From positions 62,001 through 126,000 of the IMG/VR virus record IMGVR_UViG_3300047558_000137: a stretch of 64,000 bases of DNA, one strand, 5' to 3'. This document shows positions 9,162 to 17,300 of the stretch, in pieces. The notes below the pieces were generated by a model. That model ran no database searches. It was not told the origin of the DNA and saw only the letters and a list, made by a program, of their open reading frames with translations. Numbering within the stretch: position 1 is the first letter of the stretch; every line of letters starts with the position of its first letter. Source of the stretch: a virus. Made by a program: the position numbers and the translations under genes.

Positions 9162-10219
9162 TGTGTATCTGGGAAAAGTCCTGGGGCAATATTACCCGCT
9201 AACACTCCCATTGTAGCACCTTCTCCGTGATAGGGCAAGTCTAATGTGCCACCGTTGCGTAAATGCAACTCACGCAAGAAGTTAGCCATAGCACTTGGGG
9301 CCGACCATGTAGCACCTGGGTTTTTGTGTTCCCATTGTACTTTGGCTTTAGCATGAACTAATGAGCTTGACTTAAATGTTGGCTTAATACTCATTAACAG
9401 TGTTTTCATCCAATCTGGCGGCAAGTTAATATTAGGACTAGTCTTAGCCAATCTGTGCAATTCGTAGAGGCCAATAAAATTTCCTTGATCTATTTCCTCC
9501 TGCAAAGGAAATACTGTTTGGATAGCGTCAAGAATATTGTATAAAGTTTTGCCTGTGTCATCTACTTCGATAGCCTTTTGAGCGTACTTGAAGTGGCTAA
9601 AGAATCGATCATTATCTCCTCGGAGATTATCGCTATTGCGACTGTTCTTGTCCTGTAGATCAATTCCGCAGGCATCAAATTGATCTTGCATTGTACGTGC
9701 CAGTACGTTCTTCAGTTCTCTGCTGCCGTTCTTGTAACGTACTAGAGCATTGCGATGTAGGTCTCCGGGAGTCAGACGTTTAACACCTGTATCGTTTAGC
9801 ATTTCAAATGCTTCGCTGGCAAAGTGTGGATCACTTGTAACAACAACAGCACAGGGTACTTCTGTGTATCCTAGTATAGCCGCAGTAATAGTACGATGCT
9901 GTCCATCATAGGTATCAATGCGACCAGTTTCGCTAACACGACAGGCACTCACAGGACTGCAAATACGTGGATCCCATTTCTTAAGGAGAGAAATGATATG
10001 AAGAAAAACTACGTCCCTCTGAATTTCGTAGTCAATCCAGAGGTCAGCAATTGGTTGCATTGTGCATTGTGGAAAGCTAAAACCTTCAACATCATGCTTG
10101 GCCTTGGCCTTGATACGCCATGCATCAAGTTCTTTTTGAGTTACGTTGAAGTGTGCTTTAAGTTGTGTCTCAACTTCGTCGGCGACTTCTGTTAGTTTTC
10201 TTGTTAAACGTTTTGCCAT
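9158..10219 (-). CDS. ParB/sulfiredoxin-fold nuclease-like protein
   Basis: A 353 aa protein with a ParB/Srx-type core: a strand-helix before residue 70, then DGQHRTITAAILG at about 105-117 followed by a VPCAVV strand, matching the ParB N-terminal nucleotide-binding or nuclease box. The C-terminal 200 residues are helical and unassigned. Such phage proteins are usually DNA-binding or DNase-like rather than partition proteins, and there is no parA nearby. It sits between HNH-like and GIY-YIG-like genes, 2 bases after the latter. Confidence 0.65.
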   Translation of the reverse strand: MAKRLTRKLTEVADEVETQLKAHFNVTQKELDAWRIKAKAKHDVEGFSFPQCTMQPIADLWIDYEIQRDVVFLHIISLLKKWDPRICSPVSACRVSETGRIDTYDGQHRTITAAILGYTEVPCAVVVTSDPHFASEAFEMLNDTGVKRLTPGDLHRNALVRYKNGSRELKNVLARTMQDQFDACGIDLQDKNSRNSDNLRGDNDRFFSHFKYAQKAIEVDDTGKTLYNILDAIQTVFPLQEEIDQGNFIGLYELHRLAKTSPNINLPPDWMKTLLMSIKPTFKSSSLVHAKAKVQWEHKNPGATWSAPSAMANFLRELHLRNGGTLDLPYHGEGATMGVLAGNIAPGLFPDTQ

Positions 10220-10221
10220 GA

Positions 10222-10818
10222 TTATTTGTGTGATTTGTTTAAGAAAGGCAGCATGCCTGTTGTAGTGCTGAAGTGTTTCAGATAAAGTTCTTCAAGACTT
10301 TTGTGAATAGTGTTTTTAACTGTTATAGTTTTACCTGCTACAGTTGTAGTGAATGTATCAATAGGGCAGGCACGTGCCCAGATAGTAATTTCGTTGCCAG
10401 CATCAATACTCTCTCTGAGACTTTCTCTGATGTTGTAATCAGTGCCGTCGCCCTTTCGTAGTCGGCCGAGCCGGCAGACAGAAGAGCCCTTGGGTTGCCA
10501 TTCGGCATGGTATCTTTGAGATTCTCTAATACCAAGTGGGTTACCTGTTTCACCTAGTTTGAGAATTACATCATTTTCGACTACAACATAAATCCAACTC
10601 TTATGATCTGCATACATCAAATTCGTATTGATGTTGTAGTAAACCCACCCGCTATAGTTGTCTAATTTTACATCACAGACTTTTTCAAATCCATCCTCGA
10701 TGAATTTGTTAATATCAAATCCTTTGAATCCACGTGGAATTTTGTGACGGGAAGTTGCACCTTGTGCTGTGGTGCTAGTGTCTTCTGATTCAGAAGAGCT
10801 TTCGGCATCTAATAACAT
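10222..10818 (-). CDS. GIY-YIG-like domain protein
   Basis: A 198 aa protein with an acidic, low-complexity Ser/Glu N-terminus (1-25). The C-terminal domain resembles a GIY-YIG nuclease: WIYVVVENDVILKLGETGNP at about 75-94 corresponds to the two strands and the GxT turn, followed by a conserved-looking Arg and a late catalytic-type Glu near 180. The GIY and YIG triplets themselves are degenerate, so activity is uncertain. The ATG has a good Shine-Dalgarno (TAGGAG). It is the first gene of a three-gene nuclease-like minus-strand unit. Confidence 0.55.
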   Translation of the reverse strand: MLLDAESSSESEDTSTTAQGATSRHKIPRGFKGFDINKFIEDGFEKVCDVKLDNYSGWVYYNINTNLMYADHKSWIYVVVENDVILKLGETGNPLGIRESQRYHAEWQPKGSSVCRLGRLRKGDGTDYNIRESLRESIDAGNEITIWARACPIDTFTTTVAGKTITVKNTIHKSLEELYLKHFSTTTGMLPFLNKSHK

Positions 10819-11037
10819 AATATATTCTCCTACGGGTTATAACAGCGTACCATACGCTACCAGCCGATGCACTAAAATAAGTACCATACTAACGTGTGCA
10901 TCAACTAAGTGTTATTATTATATTTAAAAGCTATGAGCTAAATCAAATTAATAGGTAAACTTAATTGGGCTAAAAGCACCTAAAAAGTAAATATGCGTAT
11001 ATAACGAGATAAATAATAGTAGATCAAGGAAACTGTT
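10819..11037. promoter_or_regulatory. Divergent intergenic region with inverted repeats
   Basis: The longest gene-free stretch in the first 60 kb separates divergent transcription units. It holds a hairpin AGCGTA-CCA-TACGCT near 10845-10859, a 7 bp inverted repeat GATGCAC/GTGCATC at 10866-10872 and 10896-10902, and an AT-rich half leading to the late-promoter-like motif at 11008. I saw no convincing sigma70 pair for the leftward genes. It is probably a regulatory region. Confidence 0.5.
11008..11015 (+). promoter_or_regulatory. T4-like late promoter motif GATAAATA
   Basis: GATAAATA, close to the T4 late consensus TATAAATA, lies 22 bases before the ATG at 11038. A Shine-Dalgarno AAGGA (11026-11030) sits in between, the expected geometry for a late transcript. 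Confidence 0.5.
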
Positions 11038-11325
11038 ATGTCAAGACCAAAACCAACTGTACTGTTGGATCACGTTAATAAGAATACCTATAAGAGCCAG
11101 CAAATTCTGAATTCAGAAGGAATCTGGGCAGTCTTCTATGATAATATGCCTATCAATATGAAGAGCTTCAATATATTAACTTCATACCCAGGTCCAAAAT
11201 ATGGCAAAGTTAGTTTTAGCAATCCAGGTCATGCAATTAACTTGGCCAAGAAATTAAATACTCTATTCAAGAGCGATAAATTTACTGTAGTCTTGTTAAA
11301 GCAAGGTGATCAAATCTACCCCTAA
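11038..11325 (+). CDS. Small hypothetical phage protein
   Basis: Unknown function, 95 aa. It has an alternating beta pattern and no membrane segment. The ATG has a Shine-Dalgarno (AAGGA) at the right distance and a late-promoter-like motif upstream. Its end overlaps the next gene by 20 bases. The two genes form a short + strand island in an otherwise leftward region. Confidence 0.75.
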   Translation: MSRPKPTVLLDHVNKNTYKSQQILNSEGIWAVFYDNMPINMKSFNILTSYPGPKYGKVSFSNPGHAINLAKKLNTLFKSDKFTVVLLKQGDQIYP

Positions 11326-11677
11326 TCGACAGTTGGAATTCCAACAGCGTGTGTTGTCTGCTTACGGACACGACCATCGCATATTTGTCGAACACGCCAA
11401 AGTTTGGTGGCGCAACCCAACTAATCATAACAGTCTACGCATGACTAGAACAGGTCTAGACTTCTTTACAAAAACTTTAGACCTAAAGACCTATAAGATT
11501 GCTGTAGATAGGCCATTGAACTTTAAACACCTAATACAGTTAGAGAGATTATTTACTGCACCGTATTTTTTACATCATGGTGCTATCACAGTGTTCAGTG
11601 AACAAGATGCTATTATGTTGCAACTACACGCAGGCAATCTAGATCAGTATCTAGATAATTTAGAAATCAATCAATAA
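11306..11677 (+). CDS. Small hypothetical phage protein (GTG start)
   Basis: Unknown function, 123 aa. The start is GTG at 11306, inside the preceding gene and preceded by AAGCAAG as a weak Shine-Dalgarno. It has an Arg/His-rich N-terminus and a helical C-terminus. It ends directly against the stop of the convergent gene, so the two opposing units meet here with no spacer. Confidence 0.7.
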   Translation: MIKSTPNRQLEFQQRVLSAYGHDHRIFVEHAKVWWRNPTNHNSLRMTRTGLDFFTKTLDLKTYKIAVDRPLNFKHLIQLERLFTAPYFLHHGAITVFSEQDAIMLQLHAGNLDQYLDNLEINQ

Positions 11678-11893
11678 TTATTTAAACCCGCCACCATCCA
11701 TATTAACGCTGATAACGGATGGTGCAGTGGGATTTTCTTTAGTCAACTCAGCAATAGTGGCCAACAGTTCGTAGATATCGTTATGTAGACTACGTGCCTC
11801 TTGTGCGTTAAGAGTTAGTAGCTTGCCATTGGTTTGATTTAACTGACGCACACGGTCGTTAAACAGTTTTACGTGATACGGTAAATTATCCAT
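11678..11893 (-). CDS. Small hypothetical protein, helical
   Basis: A 71 aa protein with heptad-like helices rich in Leu, Asn and Gln and a short glycine-rich end (DGGGFK). The function is not recognised. It overlaps the upstream gene by 8 bases and is the last gene of the long minus-strand region. Confidence 0.6.
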   Translation of the reverse strand: MDNLPYHVKLFNDRVRQLNQTNGKLLTLNAQEARSLHNDIYELLATIAELTKENPTAPSVISVNMDGGGFK

Positions 11894-12356
11894 TTGCCTT
11901 CTTTAATGCCGCAGTCATTTCTTCTGTAGTATGGAACGGGCCTTGGTATTCATAACGATTAAGTGTAATTAACTTAGGACATGTGGCACGTACCCATGTG
12001 TTACTGAACTTAATAATGTAATGACCTGCACAGAAAAAACTTTTACTTTTTGCAGTCTTTGTATAGATAGGTAATTTGCGTTGTACGTCAAATACTTCGT
12101 TATGCGGCTGATTTCCTGCAGGATAACCGTAGACTTCGTGACCTGCAGAGCGGTCTTTCTTAGTTTTTTCTGCCTTTACAAATTCAATGTTGTATTGCTT
12201 TGTTAACAGCTTAATGCTAGGAAAACGCTCACGAGTGTTATCGTGTACGTATGCAAACCCACCTTCTTCAATTGCTTGTATAGTGGCAATCTTTGTCCCC
12301 TCGGATTCTACTATCCAATATTTGTTTTTAACTACTGGTTTAGCTACTGCGTTCAT
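11886..12356 (-). CDS. Conserved hypothetical phage protein
   Basis: A 156 aa protein without a known domain. It begins with about 50 residues that look like a small beta barrel, then a basic linker. The conserved-looking region is rich in aromatic residues and Cys (FCAGHYIIKF, WVRATCPK, YEYQGPFHT). The family recurs in T4-like phages of aquatic bacteria as far as I recall, but I know of no function. It is soluble, with no signal peptide. Confidence 0.75.
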   Translation of the reverse strand: MNAVAKPVVKNKYWIVESEGTKIATIQAIEEGGFAYVHDNTRERFPSIKLLTKQYNIEFVKAEKTKKDRSAGHEVYGYPAGNQPHNEVFDVQRKLPIYTKTAKSKSFFCAGHYIIKFSNTWVRATCPKLITLNRYEYQGPFHTTEEMTAALKKANG

Positions 12357-12361
12357 TTTTA

Positions 12362-12655
12362 TTATTCTTTCTTTAAACAGCTCATAGTAATGATCTTACC
12401 AATCTCTGCACCAAGGTCTTTATCCTCAGTAACAATATGTAGATCGGGCCTAACTCCAATATTGCGATGGCTTACACTTACAATAAATCCGCCGCTAGCA
12501 GGAGTAACACGAATGTCAATGCCTGCATCATACTCATGTTGAGGGCCAACAGTGTACGGGCCACTCAACCCAATACCGGGTATAGCGCCATATCCATGTC
12601 CGGCTACAGCACCAGCATTTGTACTAGCCGATTGTTTGGCTACATTTACACTCAT
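12362..12655 (-). CDS. Small hypothetical protein, paralogue of its upstream neighbour
   Basis: A 97 aa protein with a Gly/Ala-rich N-terminus (1-45) and a C-terminal domain, PASGGFIVSVS... to LGAEIGKIITMSCLKK. That domain aligns with the neighbour at 12652-12930 (PAEGGTIVQMR... to VAHRIGQIVAMELFK). The pair therefore looks like a tandem duplication with divergent N-termini. The function is unknown. Confidence 0.7.
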   Translation of the reverse strand: MSVNVAKQSASTNAGAVAGHGYGAIPGIGLSGPYTVGPQHEYDAGIDIRVTPASGGFIVSVSHRNIGVRPDLHIVTEDKDLGAEIGKIITMSCLKKE

Positions 12656-12930
12656 ATCTTAAACAACTCCATAGCAACAATCTGTCCAATGCGATGTGCT
12701 ACGTCCTGTTCAGTTTCAGGAATAACATAAGTCCTGGTATTACTTTCGTCCTTGCGTCGATCGTATGTACGCATTTGAACAATAGTTCCGCCTTCTGCTG
12801 GCATAACGGTAAAACGCATGCCTTCAATATCAGCTTCTTCACGTTCGCGGACACTTGACATCTTGGGACTAGCAAGATTATCTTGTGGAAATATAAAATT
12901 GTGTAGTCGGTGTCTTAGCCAATTAATCAT
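12652..12930 (-). CDS. Small hypothetical protein, paralogue of its downstream neighbour
   Basis: A 92 aa protein with a basic N-terminus and the same C-terminal domain as the gene at 12362-12655: a PAxGGxIV strand pair and a terminal IGxIVxMxxxK helix. Both ends overlap neighbours by 4-8 bases, which supports it as a real, co-translated gene. The function is unknown. Confidence 0.7.
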   Translation of the reverse strand: MINWLRHRLHNFIFPQDNLASPKMSSVREREEADIEGMRFTVMPAEGGTIVQMRTYDRRKDESNTRTYVIPETEQDVAHRIGQIVAMELFKI

Positions 12931-13276
12931 GTTTCTTTTCTTCCTCTAATGTTAGCGCCTTCATAATCTCTAGGCGTTCGTATGCTTCTTTAAGGCCGGG
13001 ATGCTTTTCCATAAGTTCTTTTAACTTAAATTCTTCATCTCGCTTTGTGCGGGCCCAATCCAACAGGCTTTCTGCCTCAGTAGTTAATCCAATACTAGCA
13101 AAGCCCGTATTAAGTTGTACCCAATTATTGCCATCAAACACTTCCATGGTTTGATTGCTGGTATTGTAACGCATATTTCCTACGCCTTGTGCGCCACTGT
13201 ATCCGTTAACATAAGTACTGGCTGTGCCACCTGACACCTGCATATAACGTCCGGCCTGCATGATAGTTTTAATCAT
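12923..13276 (-). CDS. Small hypothetical protein with virion-like beta motif
   Basis: About 117 aa, starting at the ATG at 13276, which overlaps the upstream TGA as ATGA; a longer start at 13291 is possible. The N-terminal half, with GNMRYNTSNQTMEVFDGNNW, resembles short beta-hairpin units found in tail-fibre or collagen-like phage proteins. The C-terminal half is a charged helix. A structural role is possible but unproven. Confidence 0.65.
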   Translation of the reverse strand: MIKTIMQAGRYMQVSGGTASTYVNGYSGAQGVGNMRYNTSNQTMEVFDGNNWVQLNTGFASIGLTTEAESLLDWARTKRDEEFKLKELMEKHPGLKEAYERLEIMKALTLEEEKKHD

Positions 13277-13656
13277 GCAAATACCATCCAAATAATGAAT
13301 AGATAGGTAAGTTGATGCAACATCTGGTCAAATCCTAACCAGATCCAAAACGCAGTATCTTTTACTGTGTAATTGTATTTCTTATTAAGGTTAATCTTGG
13401 CCCAATCAATATGATAGTGCAGTGCAAAATCAATTGCTGATATAATACCGGCCCAGGCAATATAAGGCCACCCTGTGACCATTAATACTGCAAAGAATGT
13501 CCCTATAGCGTGTTTTGCACTATGATTAATACCTGCGGCATCGCCATATATGCCCTTGCTAACAACTTCTTCCATTGATTGATCAACAAAATCAATATAC
13601 CAGTGTTTGATCTGCAATAGAACTAATAACGCCAATATATAGTTAACAGTATTCAT
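13273..13656 (-). CDS. DUF3307-like membrane protein
   Basis: A 127 aa protein with four hydrophobic segments (about 4-17, 48-68, 70-78 and 103-125). It has the DUF3307 pattern of an early Lys-His-x-x-x-Asp motif (KHWYIDF), a central AKHA and an ALHYHIDWAK box, and a C-terminal DQMLHQLTY. It probably resides in the host inner membrane. The function of DUF3307 is not known to me. It is coupled to both neighbours by 4 base overlaps. Confidence 0.75.
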   Translation of the reverse strand: MNTVNYILALLVLLQIKHWYIDFVDQSMEEVVSKGIYGDAAGINHSAKHAIGTFFAVLMVTGWPYIAWAGIISAIDFALHYHIDWAKINLNKKYNYTVKDTAFWIWLGFDQMLHQLTYLFIIWMVFA

Positions 13657-13889
13657 AGGTTAAATCTTGCCTTAATTGCAGCCTTTGCCGCATCAACTGA
13701 ACATTCATGCTGACCTAAATCAAATGTAGTATACACATGATTTTTACTGGCAGTATCTATTGCACGTAGACATTCTTCTACCACGTGACGACCGTAGGTT
13801 TCTAATAGTTCTCCGCCAACATCGGGATAGTGGCTTCCACCTACTTCCAATGCAATGTTGTGAAATAATTGATTTTTCATTCTGCTCAT
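13653..13889 (-). CDS. Small hypothetical protein
   Basis: A 78 aa helical protein. The N-terminus MSRMKNQLFHNIALEVGGSH may be preceded by a true start at the second Met. It has no membrane segment or motif. It is linked to the DUF3307 gene by an ATGA overlap and follows a 31 aa membrane peptide gene by one base. Confidence 0.6.
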   Translation of the reverse strand: MSRMKNQLFHNIALEVGGSHYPDVGGELLETYGRHVVEECLRAIDTASKNHVYTTFDLGQHECSVDAAKAAIKARFNL

Positions 13890-13890
13890 A

Positions 13891-13986
13891 TTAATCCATT
13901 AATTTTAAAAATCGCCATGCCAAGTAGAACATAGGTACGCCTACAATAAAGGCGCAGATGATGTTTAAAGTCATATTATCGGTCAT
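13891..13986 (-). CDS. 31 aa single-span membrane peptide
   Basis: A very short gene filling exactly the space between its neighbours. The ATG at 13986 overlaps the stop region of the exonuclease gene, and the stop at 13891 is one base from the next start. It reads MTDNM then a hydrophobic span of about 20 residues (LNIICAFIVGVPMFYLAW) and a positive tail (RFLKLMD), the topology of a single-pass inner-membrane peptide. The tight packing supports a real gene. Confidence 0.6.
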   Translation of the reverse strand: MTDNMTLNIICAFIVGVPMFYLAWRFLKLMD

Positions 13987-15008
13987 TTTGTGTTCCTTAG
14001 TACACTTGCTGTTGCTTCGACTTCGGGATAACTAGAACCTAAGAAGTCTACATAATTTTGTAAGTTGTCACTAATACGTTTAAGCTCATACTTGCCGCAG
14101 AACTTCATGAACTTAGTTCCAACTTGTCCAACTTCTTTAGTTACGCTGTTGGCTGCAATAGTTTCTGCAATCCATACTTTAACATGATCAGGCTGTGCAG
14201 TCAAATCAATTAATACTCGATTACGTTCATAGTCATCAAGTACACGATGTTCGACTCCATTATGGTCAACCCAACGTTGGAGCATTAGATTGTTCCAATT
14301 GAAACCTTTTGTTTCTTTGTCTTGGAATGCTTCAGTAAGTCCAACGCGATTTTTAGTTCCTTTAGTCCGCACCCCTGGATAGGCCGAGAACACGTTATCG
14401 CTTGTATCGCCACGCATACACTTTTCGAAGAGGATCCACTCAGGTGCCGGGATCGTTTTTGGCTCCTTAGTTTTCTTATCTTTGACTGGGGCACCTTTTT
14501 TGTCAAAGATCCCGTTAATGGTATGAAGTTCTTCAGAGATGCCATTGAATTGCTTTACGTTAGTTGCCAGTAATTGATAAAAATCGCTGTCGCTTGATAC
14601 GATTATGTGTTCATCGTGAGGGTGTGCTTGAATCCATCCTGCCACCAAGTCATCCGCTTCCAAGTTTTCGTGCCGGAGAACAGTACAATTGGACTTTTCT
14701 TGGATGAACGCTTTGAAGTCGTCAAAAGTTTCCCAAAATAATCGGTCTTCTTCTTGCTCGGCTTCTGTGAGCGCTGCTCTCGCGACTGCGCGGTTTGCTT
14801 TGTACGGGGCATAGTAATCCTTACGCCAGCTACGGCCTTCTAAACAAAATACAACGTGATCTGCTTGCTGTTCACGCCAACACATAGCAACGCTGGCAAG
14901 TGTTACATGGATAGCAAAGCCTAGTTTGTCCCATGTATCACTTTGAGGGTGTGCCGCGTGGCGGGCACGAAAGAATGTATTAGCGGTGTCGACAATCAGA
15001 TATTTCAT
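13983..15008 (-). CDS. 5'-3' exonuclease / RNase H (FEN-1 family, T4 Rnh-like)
   Basis: Removes RNA primers and flaps during lagging-strand synthesis. The 341 aa product shows the PIN/FEN metal ligands: IVDTANTFFRARHA at the N-terminus, LEADDLV near 117, IIVSSDSDFYQL near 135 and the KCMRGDTSDNV box near 205. It is slightly longer than T4 RNase H (305 aa). It is a replication gene on the same strand as the polymerase and clamp, but about 20 kb away. Confidence 0.88.
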   Translation of the reverse strand: MKYLIVDTANTFFRARHAAHPQSDTWDKLGFAIHVTLASVAMCWREQQADHVVFCLEGRSWRKDYYAPYKANRAVARAALTEAEQEEDRLFWETFDDFKAFIQEKSNCTVLRHENLEADDLVAGWIQAHPHDEHIIVSSDSDFYQLLATNVKQFNGISEELHTINGIFDKKGAPVKDKKTKEPKTIPAPEWILFEKCMRGDTSDNVFSAYPGVRTKGTKNRVGLTEAFQDKETKGFNWNNLMLQRWVDHNGVEHRVLDDYERNRVLIDLTAQPDHVKVWIAETIAANSVTKEVGQVGTKFMKFCGKYELKRISDNLQNYVDFLGSSYPEVEATASVLRNTK

Positions 15009-15031
15009 AGAGCAATAATAACACAGATCTA

Positions 15032-15736
15032 TTAACTAGTCAATGCGTTATATGAAAGTTGTTTGAATAAGTAATCGGCCCAGGCTGCGTGTGCAGGTTC
15101 GCCGAAATGGTAGCTATTTGTATTTACCGTTGTAAAACCTTTGTTTTTAAGCCAATTGTAGTATGTAGAGTCGCGATCGTATGGATTCAGATAATATTTT
15201 CCCCATTCTAACGTATCAACATTAGTAAATGGTTCGTAACAGGTAAAGAATAAATGATTTATTTTCTTATCCAATAACACCTGATGCAACAACCAAATTC
15301 TATAATGATCGTCTTCCATGCTTTTTTGATAATCTAAGTCTAAGATCCAGTTTTGGTAACGGGCAACAATACTATTTGGCCAATCGTGCCCTATACCACC
15401 AGCATTAACCTGCCAGTAACGATTAGTTTCACTATCATACCATTCTTCGCGTTCCCAAGTTGACCAGCCAATAACGATTAAATCTGGCCTGGGATTGTTT
15501 TCTAAGTATTCTTCTGTAGTGCGAATAATACGTTTGTTACTACTGGCACTTTCTGCATCACATTCAAGGATGGCACCTAGGTGATTGGCCAAATGGCAAC
15601 CATAGCTGGCACGTAGGTTATCGGGGTGTGGTTGACGACCTAAGCCCCAATACAATCTATCATCTTCTGCAAAGGCGTGAGCATTAACTGCTTCTGCGCC
15701 TGCACTGTGGCTATCACCGTTTACGTATAGTATCAT
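15032..15736 (-). CDS. SGNH-like hydrolase
   Basis: A 234 aa protein with an SGNH/GDSL-type arrangement: NGDSHSAG near residue 5 (block I serine), a conserved-looking GWSTWEREEW strand-helix in the middle, and a C-terminal GEPAHAAWADYL, where the histidine fits the last catalytic block. It could deacylate a glycan or lipid. It has no signal peptide. The following gene overlaps by 23 bases. Other phages carry similar proteins next to glycosyltransferases. Confidence 0.65.
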   Translation of the reverse strand: MILYVNGDSHSAGAEAVNAHAFAEDDRLYWGLGRQPHPDNLRASYGCHLANHLGAILECDAESASSNKRIIRTTEEYLENNPRPDLIVIGWSTWEREEWYDSETNRYWQVNAGGIGHDWPNSIVARYQNWILDLDYQKSMEDDHYRIWLLHQVLLDKKINHLFFTCYEPFTNVDTLEWGKYYLNPYDRDSTYYNWLKNKGFTTVNTNSYHFGEPAHAAWADYLFKQLSYNALTS

Positions 15737-16034
15737 GTTCTTTTACTAGTTCTACAACTACTCGCAATTTTTCTAAGGCATCTGCTACCGCTGGGTTGTC
15801 TCGATATTTAATTGCATCGTCAAACACAGTTAATGTATCTCGATCGAGGTAGTCCGAGAATTGAAACAGATATGTGCTACCATCGCCGTGTATACGTGCC
15901 AGTGTACCAAAGTGATTTCTAATATCTATGCTACTTCCCATTGGAGGAGGCGTAGAAAAGCTCACGGCATTGTTGCAAGAAGTGTAGTCAATGCCAGGAA
16001 CCTGTATTAACCCATTAACGGATACTAGTAACAT
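15714..16034 (-). CDS. Small protein with tail-fibre-like NGLIQVPGxDY motif
   Basis: A 106 aa protein. Residues 5-45 (VNGLIQVPGIDYTS to PPPMGSSIDIR) match a beta-sandwich repeat seen in phage tail proteins (a strand, x-Pro-Gly-x-Asp-Tyr, then a Pro-Pro-x-Gly turn). The rest is a helical tail. A structural or adaptor role is likely, but the exact part is unknown. It overlaps both neighbours. Confidence 0.6.
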   Translation of the reverse strand: MLLVSVNGLIQVPGIDYTSCNNAVSFSTPPPMGSSIDIRNHFGTLARIHGDGSTYLFQFSDYLDRDTLTVFDDAIKYRDNPAVADALEKLRVVVELVKEHDTIRKR

Positions 16035-16288
16035 TATTCTTTATATGCTGGATTAGGCAACTCTAGTTCAAAGACGTGGTAACTGTTAAAAGCCCCGTCT
16101 TGGTCCTTAAGAATTTCCAATGTGCGATTATGCTCAGCTTCTTGTAACGTCAAATACATACCAGTACCGATGTAATTAGCACTGCCTCCTGGACTAGTAC
16201 CGCAGCTTGAAATATTCAAACTGGTTTTAGTTGACATTTTTAACAGTTGATAGACCTTCATGGTCTTTGGTGGTTCTAGGCCTTGCAT
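16034..16288 (-). CDS. Small hypothetical protein
   Basis: An 84 aa protein, or 75 aa if the ATG at 16261 is used. The longer start overlaps the upstream TAA as TAATG, which favours translational coupling. It has a Ser/Gly-rich middle (CGTSPGGSANYIGTGMYL) and a C-terminal YHVFELELPNP strand. It has no known domain. Confidence 0.6.
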   Translation of the reverse strand: MQGLEPPKTMKVYQLLKMSTKTSLNISSCGTSPGGSANYIGTGMYLTLQEAEHNRTLEILKDQDGAFNSYHVFELELPNPAYKE

Positions 16289-16695
16289 TAGCTCACCTCT
16301 GTGCGGCCATCGCCTATGTCTTTACGTGCAATCACACGTGGTCTACCATCAATTGGTTGATTGGCTTCCCATTGCTCAAAGTTTTCCAATACAACATTGC
16401 GGCAAACATCTTGGAACCAGCGATCGACAATAGTTGCATCTTCTTCGCCGGGTTTCAATTGATAGCCAGCACGTACTAGATTAGTAACAAACTTGTCGTT
16501 CCAGTCCAATTCAAAAGCACCGTTACCGATATTATCGGGGTCAAGTTCTACACTAAGAATGGCAACATATGGTTCGCCTTTTTCGTCTGCAATTTCTTTA
16601 GCAGTTTTCTTTGGTGTAGCCTTGGCCTTTGTTGGTGCAGACTTAGGTGCCTCTGGGGCTGTCTTCTTTCCAAGTAGTTTATCAAATATTCCCAT
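16288..16695 (-). CDS. Hypothetical protein with Lys/Ala/Pro-rich N-terminal linker
   Basis: A 135 aa protein. Residues 8-33 are a Lys/Ala/Pro/Thr-rich low-complexity linker. The remaining alpha/beta domain has a VAILSVELDPDNIGNGAFELDWND stretch (two parts) and an RPRVIARKDIGDGRTEVS tail. The function is unknown. A Shine-Dalgarno (AAAGGATC) precedes the ATG. Confidence 0.65.
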   Translation of the reverse strand: MGIFDKLLGKKTAPEAPKSAPTKAKATPKKTAKEIADEKGEPYVAILSVELDPDNIGNGAFELDWNDKFVTNLVRAGYQLKPGEEDATIVDRWFQDVCRNVVLENFEQWEANQPIDGRPRVIARKDIGDGRTEVS

Positions 16696-16704
16696 ACAGA
16701 TCCT

Positions 16705-17058
16705 TTAAATTACATGCTGGGCAATAACCATTAAACTTAACCATGCCCACATAGTATTAAATGCTACCAAGGTTGGTAACAGTTTTTTGTTTGATGCCCA
16801 AATAAGTGTTAGACTAGTTGCTAACGTTAAGAAATACAATTGCCATATATTAATGCCAAAAATTAGCCCAGGAATAATAATAACGGCCTTGGCTAACCAA
16901 CTAACGGCTTCTACAATATTGTATGTATGTTGCCAGTATTCTTTAGTGAACCACATTTGATAGCAGTCGCGTATCTTTGCCCATCCTGTAAAGTGATAGG
17001 TAATTCCCGTTAATGCTAACCAGCTTGTGACCACAAATATTAATTGATCTGTTGTCAT
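16705..17058 (-). CDS. Small multi-pass membrane protein
   Basis: A 117 aa protein with about four hydrophobic spans (near 5-22, 48-67, 70-85 and 92-115) and short polar loops, so it sits in the inner membrane. I do not recognise a family. Two other membrane genes (17300, 18334) lie close by on the same strand, which suggests a cluster of host-membrane modifiers. Confidence 0.65.
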   Translation of the reverse strand: MTTDQLIFVVTSWLALTGITYHFTGWAKIRDCYQMWFTKEYWQHTYNIVEAVSWLAKAVIIIPGLIFGINIWQLYFLTLATSLTLIWASNKKLLPTLVAFNTMWAWLSLMVIAQHVI

Positions 17059-17300
17059 TAGTTGCCTTTAAGTTTCCACATTAAGTGTTCTAGTTTGTTA
17101 TGCCATCGATGATCAATAATAGGATCGCCGGGCCCGGTTAGTACACTTGTGCCTTGGTATGCATATTCTAACCAAACTCTGCGACCAGTTAAGTCGCAAA
17201 TGCTAGGCCACCAGACGAATTTAAGTTCCCACCCAACACAACGACGATAAAACCAGTCATCGAGCTCATGTCTGTTTTTCTTAAATGCGTAACCGGCCAT
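17058..17300 (-). CDS. Small hypothetical protein, Trp-rich
   Basis: 80 aa from the ATG at 17300, which overlaps the TAA of the DUF2061 gene (TAATG); an upstream start at 17315 is less likely. It is rich in Trp, Arg and Tyr, with a pattern WFYRRCVGWELKFVWWP followed by a beta region. The function is unknown. Confidence 0.6.
   Translation of the reverse strand: MAGYAFKKNRHELDDWFYRRCVGWELKFVWWPSICDLTGRRVWLEYAYQGTSVLTGPGDPIIDHRWHNKLEHLMWKLKGN

Noticed and set aside
9158-10219. Plasmid-type partition system
   Set aside because: The ParB-like box is present, but there is no ParA and no centromere-like repeats; the context is nuclease-like.
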